Source of the DNA: CAMYMG01 sp038259455 | Lineage (GTDB): Bacteria; Pseudomonadota; Alphaproteobacteria; Rhizobiales; Rhizobiaceae | Assembly: GCA_038259455.1 (NCBI GenBank) | Contig: JBBSOT010000150.1 | Span: forward strand, 1 to 10,728 | DNA length: 10,728 nt | Direction of reading: 5' to 3' | Shown here: piece by piece, positions 1-5,226 of the stretch | How positions within the stretch are numbered: position 1 is the stretch's first letter | Layout: every line of letters begins with the position of its first letter | Made by a program: the position numbers and the translations under genes | Notes under the pieces: model-generated | Told to the model about the DNA's origin: nothing | The model's input: only the letters and a program-made list of their open reading frames with translations | The model's database searches: none

Positions 1-347
1 CCGCTACCGCTGCCCGAGCCGGAACCACCGCCCGAACCGCTGCCCGAACCCGAACCGCCGCCGCCATTATTGCCCCGTCTCGTGTTCAGTGCATCGCCGC
101 GCTCGCGCGAGGCAGGTGCGCTATAGGCCAGGGTCGAACAGGCAGTGTTGAAAGCCGAATACTGCTTCTTGAACTGCAGAAGTGCGGCTCGAGTGTTCTT
201 GTTTAGCGCATCCTCGCAGGCCTGGTCGGCCTGGGCCTGCCGCTGCGACGGACTTTTGCGCGCGGCCACCGATTCCTGTCCTGCCATTGCGAAAACGGAC
301 AGTGCACCGACCGCGATGACCAACGATCTCATTCCACTGGATTTCAT
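1..347 (-). CDS. exported Gly/Ser-repeat protein, 3' end outside window
   Basis: This open frame starts at an ATG at 347 and reads leftward through the window edge without a stop, giving 115 complete codons. A GGAGAG Shine-Dalgarno sequence lies about 8 bases upstream of the ATG. Residues 1-29 look like a signal peptide: a basic start (MKSSGMRS), a hydrophobic core (LVIAVGALSVFAMAG) and a plausible cleavage site near ESVAA. Residues 30-93 are polar and predicted helical, with two cysteines at 44 and 70 that could form a disulphide in the periplasm. From residue 95 the chain is pure Gly/Ser in decapeptide units. I do not recognise the family. Export to the periplasm or surface is inferred from the signal peptide, and the function is unknown. 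A second in-frame ATG at codon 6 is an alternative start, but the ribosome site favours the first. Confidence 0.75.
   Translation of the reverse strand, partial: MKSSGMRSLVIAVGALSVFAMAGQESVAARKSPSQRQAQADQACEDALNKNTRAALLQFKKQYSAFNTACSTLAYSAPASRERGDALNTRRGNNGGGGSGSGSGSGGGSGSGSGS
6..62. repeat. imperfect 30-bp tandem repeat encoding a Gly/Ser decapeptide
   Basis: Bases 6-32 and 36-62 are copies of one unit offset by 30 bases, with three mismatches over 27 positions. On the minus strand the unit encodes (G/S)GGGSGSGSG, and the repeat continues towards the left edge. Such arrays can gain or lose units by slippage, so length may vary between strains (inference). Confidence 0.7.
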
Positions 348-405
348 TGCAAACTCTCCAACTCCAACGCCCATCAAAAGCCCAAGTAGCTTTCTGGAAG
401 AGAGA

Positions 406-435
406 CAAATACTCCTCGCAAAAATCCAAGTCAAA
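406..435 (-). promoter_or_regulatory. possible sigma-70 promoter of the Gly/Ser-repeat protein
   Basis: On the minus strand a TTGACT -35-like box (430-435) is followed after 18 bases by TATTTG (406-411), in the AT-rich stretch about 60 bases upstream of the start codon. The -35 box is good and the -10 box is weak, so this is only a candidate. Confidence 0.25.
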
Positions 436-551
436 CCAAATAAAGGTCATACCAATATTGCAAATCAGTATGTAGATAAATCTCTATATTTGTCATATTA
501 AAATAGTTAATAGCGTGAAAGCGAAAAGCATTTCTATTTCTTTTTCCTGTA

Positions 552-576
552 TAACTTAAAAAGTTAATGTATTAAC
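552..576. promoter_or_regulatory. two overlapping perfect inverted repeats with TTAA every 8 bases
   Basis: TAACTT-AAA-AAGTTA (552-566) overlaps GTTAAT-GT-ATTAAC (563-576), both with perfect arms. As a result TTAA occurs at 556, 564 and 572, spaced 8 bases apart. This could be a regulator binding site or simply AT-rich spacer. The 4-base gaps do not fit the CtrA consensus TTAA-N7-TTAA. Confidence 0.35.
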
Positions 577-664
577 AAATCGTTTACCATCTTTCCGCGG
601 CAGGGAATTTCTGGTGCCGTGCGTCGGCTAACGGTTTTCAGGAGTTTTGGACTTGTGGAGAACT

Positions 665-719
665 GGGCAAAAAGCGCCAAACGAACGGCGCAGGAGATTG
701 ATTATTTGGCAATTTGCCC
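665..719 (+). other. potential RNA fold: 7-bp closing stem with a nested hairpin
   Basis: GGGCAAA (665-671) is perfectly complementary to TTTGCCC (713-719). Nested inside is GCGCC (674-678) with GGCGC (687-691) around an 8-base loop. There is no T-run after it, and the element sits about 155 bases upstream of the exported-protein gene. It could be a leader structure or chance. Confidence 0.25.
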
Positions 720-874
720 GGATTTTCTGCAAAGGATGCGTTTTCGTGCCGCACTTTTAGGAAACAAGGCCCTTGTGGGCGAGAACTGCGAGGACCGTTA
801 AAATCTGAACGGTTCTCTTAGCCGGATCTCCAGAGTCATCTGTCATCGTCTCTGCACAAATGGAGGCGAATGGA

Positions 875-1324
875 ATGCGCTCAAAGAAAGCACTGGCAAC
901 GAAATTCGTTCTATCCGCATTGCTGGCCGGCAGCTTGGCGGTGCCCGCGCTGGCAGGACCCCTGTCACGCAACAGCTACATCACCATCGGCCACAACCGA
1001 GGCGGCGTCGTCCTCGACTACGCATTGCGTTCGCGCACGCTTGAGGAGAGTGGTCGCGGCGTGCGCTTCAAGGGGCGCTGCCTTTCGGCCTGCACAATCT
1101 ATCTTTCCGTGAGCCGCGCATGCCTGGGTCGCGGTGCGTCGTTCGGCTTCCACTTGCCCTACGGGTCTTCCAGACGCAGCAATCAGGTGGCCGCGAAATA
1201 CATGGTCCGGTCCTATCCCGGCTGGGTCCGCAAATGGTTGTCGGCCAATGGCGGTCTCGAACGCCGCATGAAAGTCATGCCGTACGAGTATGCATCGCGC
1301 TATTTGCCGTCGTGTGACGTCTAG
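875..1324 (+). CDS. small exported protein, COG3904/ClpP-like fold signature
   Basis: The product is 149 residues. I chose the ATG at 875, not the one at 860, because a strong GGAGG (862-866) sits 8 bases before it and would overlap the upstream ATG. Residues 1-28 form a signal peptide with a likely cleavage site after VPALA, so the mature protein is periplasmic. Residues 66-73 read KGRCLSAC and residues 91-95 read GFHLP. This pairing resembles predicted periplasmic ClpP-like proteins (COG3904 type), in which the Ser after GxC and the His of the GxH motif occupy the nucleophile and base positions of ClpP. Ser71 and His93 would be those residues. No Asp suits the third triad position: the only aspartates are 48 and 148. 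Peptidase activity is therefore uncertain. Cysteines 69, 73, 83 and 147 could form disulphides. It lies alone, convergent with eda, and its substrate is unknown. Confidence 0.7.
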   Translation: MRSKKALATKFVLSALLAGSLAVPALAGPLSRNSYITIGHNRGGVVLDYALRSRTLEESGRGVRFKGRCLSACTIYLSVSRACLGRGASFGFHLPYGSSRRSNQVAAKYMVRSYPGWVRKWLSANGGLERRMKVMPYEYASRYLPSCDV

Positions 1325-1349
1325 GAGAGCACGGCGAGGCTAGGGCACC

Positions 1350-1376
1350 GGGGTCCTGCAGCTGGGTCGGGACCCT
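1350..1376. terminator. possible hairpin terminator between convergent genes
   Basis: GGGTCC (1351-1356) pairs with GGACCC (1370-1375), with a G-T extension, around a 13-base loop. It lies between the stop of the exported-protein gene and the stop of eda. There is no T-run, so it is a weak candidate, possibly bidirectional. Confidence 0.3.
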
Positions 1377-2017
1377 CACCCCTTACCTAATTTGCTCGCT
1401 TCCCTTGCCAGGGCCTCGATGCCCGCCCAGTCGCCCTTGCGCACCATGTCGTCGGGCGCCACCCACGAGCCGCCGACGCAATTGACGTTGGGCAGGCCGA
1501 GATAGTCCATCGCGTTTTTCGCGGTGATGCCGCCGGTCGGGCAGAATTTCGCGCCGGCGATCGGTGACGAGAGCGCCTTCAGGAAAGCCGCGCCGCCGGC
1601 CTGTTCGGCGGGGAAGAATTTCAGGAAATCGATCCCCGCCTCGAGTGCAGCCATGATCTCGCCGGGCGTGATCGTGCCGGGCAGCAGCGGCACCGCGCTC
1701 GCATCATTGGCCTTGACCAGTTCCTTCGTCAGGCCCGGGCTGACGATGAAGGTGGAGCCGGCCCTTTCGGCCTCCTCGAACTGCCTGGCATTGAGGATCG
1801 TGCCGGCACCGACAACGGCTTCTTCGACCTCGCCGGCAACGCGGCGGATCGCCTCCATTGCGGCGGGCGTGCGCAGCGTGATCTCGATCATCGGCAGGCC
1901 GCCTGCCGCCAGGGCGCGAGCCAGCGGCACGGCGTTGGCGGCATCGTCGATCTTCAGCACCGGGATAACCGGCTGGCCGCCGAGCAGGGACAGGAGCTTT
2001 TCGGTCTTGCTGGACAT
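1376..2017 (-). CDS. eda: KDPG / KHG aldolase
   Basis: This is a cytosolic class I aldolase of the Entner-Doudoroff pathway. It cleaves 2-dehydro-3-deoxy-6-phosphogluconate to pyruvate and glyceraldehyde 3-phosphate, and many members also act on 4-hydroxy-2-oxoglutarate. The 213-residue length is normal for the family. The (beta/alpha)8 landmarks are all present: IEITLRT with Glu45 and Arg49, VGAGTIL, FIVSPGL, PGTITPGEI, the Schiff-base region FLKFFPAE with Lys133, and CPTGGIT. Glu45, Arg49 and Lys133 fall at the same numbers as in E. coli Eda. The ATG at 2017 is the natural start by family, yet no clear Shine-Dalgarno precedes it. Instead, a long inverted repeat ends 4 bases upstream. No edd, zwf or pgl gene is nearby, so it is not in the classical cluster. 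The upstream muramidase is co-oriented with a 91-base gap, but a functional link is not evident. Confidence 0.95.
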   Translation of the reverse strand: MSSKTEKLLSLLGGQPVIPVLKIDDAANAVPLARALAAGGLPMIEITLRTPAAMEAIRRVAGEVEEAVVGAGTILNARQFEEAERAGSTFIVSPGLTKELVKANDASAVPLLPGTITPGEIMAALEAGIDFLKFFPAEQAGGAAFLKALSSPIAGAKFCPTGGITAKNAMDYLGLPNVNCVGGSWVAPDDMVRKGDWAGIEALAREASKLGKG

Positions 2018-2021
2018 GGGG

Positions 2022-2077
2022 GCGGGGCTTTCTGCTGAGGCGTTTCGGGGCTCTGAATCGGTTAGCAGAAGCCCCGC
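2022..2077 (-). promoter_or_regulatory. hairpin masking the eda start region, with an alternative pairing
   Basis: On the minus strand the arm at 2077-2064 is complementary to the arm at 2036-2022, giving 14 pairs with a single bulged base and a 27-base loop. The 3' arm ends 4 bases before the eda ATG, where a ribosome site would be. A third segment inside the loop (2052-2046) can instead pair with the 5' arm over 7 bases, so two exclusive folds are possible. It starts 32 bases after the muramidase stop and may also end that transcript, although no T-run follows. Confidence 0.45.
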
Positions 2078-2108
2078 GCCAAGTCCACGAATGGCCGCCG
2101 CGCAGGCT

Positions 2109-3005
2109 TCAGCGCGCCCGGAACCAGCCCTTCAGCCAACCAAGCGCGGCCACCCACAATTCGGCCGGCGTCGGCCCGAAGGGCAGCGCCTTGCGGATCG
2201 CCGCGCGCGTTTGCGGACCGACAATGCCGTCGCTTGGCAGGCCGCGCTCGCGTTGAAAATTCCTGACGGCCTTGTCGGTCGCCGGGCCGAACATGCCGTC
2301 ATCGTCGAGCGGGTAGCCGAGCGCCGTCAGCATCTGCTGCAGGTCAACGATCGCCTGACCGCGCGATCCGCGTCCGAGAAGATCTGCCGGCTCTCTGTCT
2401 GCGACGTCGTTCGGCACAGGCTGTCCGGCATGGCGTGCATAGGCCTGCGCGATCTTGCGGTCATAGGCGTTGCGCTTGTAGCCCGGTCCATTGTAGCCGC
2501 GCGCAAATGCCGCCCAGTCGCGCTGGCCGATCGCCGGCTTCAGCCCGGCCTTGTCGATGTAGCGCGCCATAAGCCTTGTCTGGCCGCCGGGCCCCTCGCG
2601 CGCCTCGGCCACCAGCGCCTCGACATCGGCAAAGCCGAGCCACGCCCAATGCGCGCCCATCACCTGGCCAAGTCCCCACGACACGGATTCGTAGGCGGCT
2701 TGCACATCGATTGCCGCGGCGCGCCCGACAAGCCGCCAGCGCGCCGCCTGGCCTGGCGGATTGGCTATGTCGCCTGCCACCGGCGACGCCAGACCCTCGG
2801 CGCGGGCGCGCCGTTTATCCGCTTCCGAGAGCCGTTGATCGAAATAGTGGCCCTCGAACCGGATCAGCGGTTCGGCGCGGCCATCGACCACGGCAAATGC
2901 CTGCCCGCCGCTTTCCACTTCGGCGATGGCAAGCAGCGCCGACGCCTCGATGCCGAACTGCCCGGCGATTGTCCTGATCTCTGCTTGCGTCTCTTCGTCG
3001 AACAT
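2109..3005 (-). CDS. N-acetylmuramidase with C-terminal peptidoglycan-binding domain
   Basis: The 298-residue product has an N-terminal N-acetylmuramidase domain (DUF3380 type) over roughly residues 1-195 and a PG_binding_1 domain over about 205-272. Landmarks of the catalytic domain are LLAIAEVESGG (24-34, with Glu31 the likely catalytic acid), RFEGHYF (49-55), SWGLGQVMG (109-117) and FARGYNGPGY (168-177). The binding domain shows LGRGSRGQAIVDLQQML and DGMFGPATDKAVRNFQ. It would cut the glycan backbone of peptidoglycan. There is no signal peptide, as in phage endolysins that rely on a holin. The C-terminal tail (residues 281-298) is Trp-rich and amphipathic. No holin or other phage gene is visible beside it, so it may be a domesticated endolysin or be exported another way. 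The ATG at 3005 has a modest AGGA about 10 bases upstream. It is divergent from trhO. Confidence 0.88.
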   Translation of the reverse strand: MFDEETQAEIRTIAGQFGIEASALLAIAEVESGGQAFAVVDGRAEPLIRFEGHYFDQRLSEADKRRARAEGLASPVAGDIANPPGQAARWRLVGRAAAIDVQAAYESVSWGLGQVMGAHWAWLGFADVEALVAEAREGPGGQTRLMARYIDKAGLKPAIGQRDWAAFARGYNGPGYKRNAYDRKIAQAYARHAGQPVPNDVADREPADLLGRGSRGQAIVDLQQMLTALGYPLDDDGMFGPATDKAVRNFQRERGLPSDGIVGPQTRAAIRKALPFGPTPAELWVAALGWLKGWFRAR

Positions 3006-3221
3006 GCGGTCGCCATCCTGTTTGCTCCCCCATTTTCGCTTGGAAAGCGCAGCTGTTGGTTCCGAGATTGAAAGCTTAAGGAGAAGAAACTCAGAGCCGT
3101 TGCAAACCTTCGATTGGCGCGTGTGGACAAAGTAATTGTCTGTGTCGTGCTCCTAGGCCAAGCCTTAAGCTGCCACGTCACCCAGTTGAAACCGCGACAC
3201 CAAATCTATACCCGTTCCCGG

Positions 3222-4151
3222 ATGAACCCGAGCCCCGAAACCCCGCACGTCCGCGTTGCCGCACTCTACCGCTTTTGCCGGCTCGAGCGCTTCGCCGAAC
3301 TGCGCCTGCCGCTCAGCGAATTCTGCTTCGGGCACGGCATCAAGGGAACACTGCTCCTGGCGCGCGAGGGCATCAACGGCACGGTGGCCGGCAGCGCGGA
3401 AGCAATCGCGGCGCTCGTCGCGCATCTCGAGGCCATGCCTGAACTCGCCGGCATGGAGATCAAGTACGGCACCTCCCATGAGATGCCGTTTCATCGCATG
3501 AAGGTTCGCCTGAAACGCGAGATCGTCACCATGGGCAAGCCCGATATCGATCCGCTTCAAGATGCCGGCGCCTATGTCGCGGCCGGCGACTGGAACGCGC
3601 TGATTTCGGACCCCGACACCATCGTCATCGACACGCGCAACGACTACGAGGTTTCGCTCGGAACCTTCCAGGGCGCGATCAATCCGAACACCGCAACGTT
3701 CAGCGAATTCCCGGCCTGGGTCGAGAGCCGGCAGGTGGATCTGCAGGGCAGGAAAGTCGCGATGTTCTGCACCGGCGGCATTCGATGCGAAAAGGCGACC
3801 GCCTATGTGAAATCGCTCGGCATCGACGACGTCTTTCACCTCAAGGGCGGCATTCTCAAATATCTCGAAGAGGTCGAGCCTGCAGACAGCCTGTGGGAGG
3901 GCGAGTGCTTTGTCTTCGACGAGCGCGTGTCGGTATCGCATGGGCTTGCGGTCGGCGCGGCGGAACTGTGCCGCGCCTGCCGTCATCCGGTCCTGCCCGA
4001 AGAGCGTACCTCGCCGAACTTTCAGGAGGGCATTTCCTGTGAGCGCTGCTTCGACAGCCGCACCGAAGCTGACAGGGCGCGCTTTGCCGAGCGCCAGCGG
4101 CAGGTCCGGCTGGCCGAAGCCCGGGGCAGGGGCCGCCATATCGGCAGCTGA
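3222..4151 (+). CDS. trhO: tRNA uridine(34) hydroxylase, rhodanese family
   Basis: TrhO (formerly YceA) carries out prephenate-independent, oxygen-dependent hydroxylation of wobble uridine 34 in tRNA, giving 5-hydroxyuridine, in the cytosol. The 309-residue product has the family's N-terminal acylphosphatase-like domain (VRVAALYRF, GTLLLAREGINGTVAG, EMPFHRMKVRLKREIVTMG), a central rhodanese domain (about 120-220) with the active loop CTGGIR and catalytic Cys183, and a C-terminal Cys pair arrangement (C250/C253 and C273/C276) suggesting a zinc site. I chose the ATG at 3222 because homologues begin close to the VRVAALYRF segment. The frame extends to a TTG at 3114, but that 36-residue extension has no family resemblance. 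No clear Shine-Dalgarno precedes 3222, so a weak or near-leaderless start is possible. It stands alone, divergent from the muramidase. Confidence 0.93.
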   Translation: MNPSPETPHVRVAALYRFCRLERFAELRLPLSEFCFGHGIKGTLLLAREGINGTVAGSAEAIAALVAHLEAMPELAGMEIKYGTSHEMPFHRMKVRLKREIVTMGKPDIDPLQDAGAYVAAGDWNALISDPDTIVIDTRNDYEVSLGTFQGAINPNTATFSEFPAWVESRQVDLQGRKVAMFCTGGIRCEKATAYVKSLGIDDVFHLKGGILKYLEEVEPADSLWEGECFVFDERVSVSHGLAVGAAELCRACRHPVLPEERTSPNFQEGISCERCFDSRTEADRARFAERQRQVRLAEARGRGRHIGS

Positions 4152-4190
4152 GTCCGCCGCTCATTTTCACGCCCGCGGTCATTGTAATGT

Positions 4191-4225
4191 CGCTTGCGCC
4201 GCCTACTTCTTGGTCACCGCAAGCG
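4191..4225 (+). promoter_or_regulatory. 8-bp perfect hairpin between trhO and the DUF533 gene
   Basis: CGCTTGCG (4191-4198) is perfectly complementary to CGCAAGCG (4218-4225) around a 19-base loop, and a TTCTTTC stretch follows. It lies 40 bases after the trhO stop and 27 bases before the next ATG. It may terminate trhO weakly or be a leader hairpin. Confidence 0.35.
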
Positions 4226-4252
4226 CGTTCTTTCGCATTCTGGGAGGTTGTG

Positions 4253-5011
4253 ATGTTTGATCCAAAGAAACTGCTCGACGATCTGCTCGGCTCGAAAATT
4301 CCGGGCACCGAGTCCACGGTGCGCGACAAGGCCGGCCAGGCGACGCAGCTTGCCAAGGACAATCCGCTGGCCGCCGGCGCGCTCGCTGCGATCCTGCTCG
4401 GTACGGGTTCTGGACGCGCGATCACCGGCTCGGCGCTGAAACTGGGTGGTCTGGCCGCCGTCGGCGGGCTGGCCTACAAGGCGTGGCAGAACTATCAGAA
4501 CGGCGCCAAGCCGGTGCAGACGCCGGCTTCGGGCAATCCCGAACTGTTGCCGCCGCCTTCCGATTCCGGCTTCCATCCCGCCCAGGCGCCGCAGGGCGAG
4601 GACGAGTTCACCCTGTCGCTGGTGCGCGCCATGATCGCTGCGGCCAAGGCCGACGGCCACATCGACGACACCGAGCGCCGGAAGATCGCCGACCGGCTGA
4701 GCCTCGCCGGCATCGGCGAGGATGCTGAACGGTTCATAAGCGCGGAGCTCGATATGCCGCTCGACATCGAGACGCTGGTCGCCTATGCGCAGACCGAGGC
4801 GCAGCGTGTCGAGCTCTACACCGCCTCGCGCCTTGCCATTGATCCCAATACCCGCGCCGAGCGCGGCTACCTCGACCTGCTTGCCGGCCGTCTGGCGTTG
4901 CCGGATGCGCTGGTCGATCATGTCGAAGCGACCGTCGCGGAGGCCAAGGGCGGCAATGACAGCGTTCCCTCACGCGCACCGGCCTCGGATCCGACAGGAT
5001 CGGTCTGGTAG
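4253..5011 (+). CDS. DUF533 / TerB-like inner-membrane protein (YebE type)
   Basis: The 252-residue product starts at an ATG at 4253, preceded by GGGAGG (4242-4247) at a 5-base distance. The frame is open further upstream, but no better start exists. Residues 1-36 are a charged N-terminus (MFDPKKLLDDLLG). Residues 38-50 and 60-75 are Gly/Ala-rich hydrophobic stretches, probably a membrane hairpin. Residues 85-118 form a Pro-rich linker. Residues 119-232 form an all-helical TerB-like domain with the acidic signature AAKADGHIDDTER (130-142) and the later AIDPNTRAERGYLDLLAGRL. This order matches DUF533 proteins such as E. coli YebE, whose biochemical role is not established. The acidic loop may bind a metal by analogy with TerB. 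It is probably transcribed alone or by read-through from trhO, and the terminator at 5135 lies 124 bases after its stop. Confidence 0.85.
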   Translation: MFDPKKLLDDLLGSKIPGTESTVRDKAGQATQLAKDNPLAAGALAAILLGTGSGRAITGSALKLGGLAAVGGLAYKAWQNYQNGAKPVQTPASGNPELLPPPSDSGFHPAQAPQGEDEFTLSLVRAMIAAAKADGHIDDTERRKIADRLSLAGIGEDAERFISAELDMPLDIETLVAYAQTEAQRVELYTASRLAIDPNTRAERGYLDLLAGRLALPDALVDHVEATVAEAKGGNDSVPSRAPASDPTGSVW

Positions 5012-5055
5012 CCTTTCGGCCGCCCGTCGGGAACGCTGGCATTCGAGCGATTCCG

Positions 5056-5071
5056 TTAGGGTTTCGTTAAC
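5056..5071. promoter_or_regulatory. CtrA-like half-site pair
   Basis: TTAG (5056-5059), seven bases, then TTAAC (5067-5071) differs by one base from the alphaproteobacterial CtrA consensus TTAA-N7-TTAAC. It lies upstream of the candidate small RNA and of the dehydrogenase. A single short match like this can occur by chance. Confidence 0.25.
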
Positions 5072-5089
5072 CAATCGGGCGCATCATTT

Positions 5090-5163
5090 CTGACAGTCGG
5101 ATCGGCTTCTCCTCCTCCCAAGCTTGGTCCCGATAAGGGCGGTCGCCAATGACCGCCCTTTTT
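5090..5163 (+). ncRNA. candidate small RNA or leader with CCTCCTCCC loop
   Basis: A small hairpin, GCTT (5105-5108) with AAGC (5120-5123), presents an 11-base loop containing CCTCCTCCC (5111-5119). Outer pairing of ATCG (5101-5104) with CGAT (5131-5134) can extend it. A perfect intrinsic terminator follows directly. Loops with this anti-Shine-Dalgarno motif are known from alphaproteobacterial small RNAs (the Cuckoo/CcsR type and the rhizobial alpha-r14 family). This copy has one motif, not several. The 5' end is unknown and no clear promoter was seen, so the start given is approximate. It could also be the 3' tail of the DUF533 transcript or the leader of the dehydrogenase gene. Confidence 0.4.
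5135..5163 (+). terminator. intrinsic terminator, perfect 10-bp stem
   Basis: AAGGGCGGTC (5135-5144), loop GCCAAT, then GACCGCCCTT (5151-5160) leading into TTT gives a five-T run. This is a textbook rho-independent terminator on the plus strand. It ends transcripts from the DUF533 gene and/or a small RNA, and lies 64 bases before the dehydrogenase start. Confidence 0.88.
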
Positions 5164-5226
5164 GACGAGACCTTGCTTATTCCATCTTCATTTGCGATGC
5201 GTGCGTCCTTCAGGGGAGGATCAGCC

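Larger units (their letters stand above)
348..874. other. 527-base spacer without a convincing gene, first half AT-rich
   Basis: No convincing coding sequence was found here. Bases 350-600 are clearly AT-rich compared with the rest of the window and contain the candidate minus-strand promoter and nested inverted repeats at 552-576. Bases 600-874 return to mixed composition and contain a potential RNA fold at 665-719. A 60-codon frame with a GTG start at 619-801 lacks a good ribosome site and recognisable features, so I do not call it. The plus-strand promoter for the gene at 875 must lie in this spacer, but I could not pick it out. Confidence 0.6.

Noticed and set aside
556..575. CtrA binding site in the AT-rich spacer
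   Set aside because: The TTAA copies are separated by 4 bases, not the 7 of the CtrA consensus.
665..719. A tRNA-like element, because of the 7-bp closing stem
   Set aside because: At 55 bases it is too short, and there is no anticodon arm, T-loop consensus or CCA end.
619..801. A 60-codon frame with a GTG start in the left spacer
   Set aside because: No good Shine-Dalgarno, no signal peptide or domain, and the region also has potential RNA folds. It cannot be supported as a gene.
1524..3071. A 515-codon open frame on the plus strand, antisense to eda and the muramidase
   Set aside because: It lies opposite two confidently identified genes, its product is Arg/Ala/Pro-rich with no domain, and it is the usual stop-poor shadow frame of GC-rich coding DNA.
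3114..3221. N-terminal extension of trhO from a TTG start
   Set aside because: The extra 36 residues do not resemble the family, and the known N-terminal domain begins just after the ATG at 3222.
3165..4139. A 324-codon open frame antisense to trhO
   Set aside because: It mirrors trhO, has no recognisable family features, and the plus-strand frame carries all the conserved motifs.
4214..4921. A 235-codon open frame antisense to the DUF533 gene
   Set aside because: Shadow of a convincing gene that has a strong ribosome site; the antisense product has no domain.
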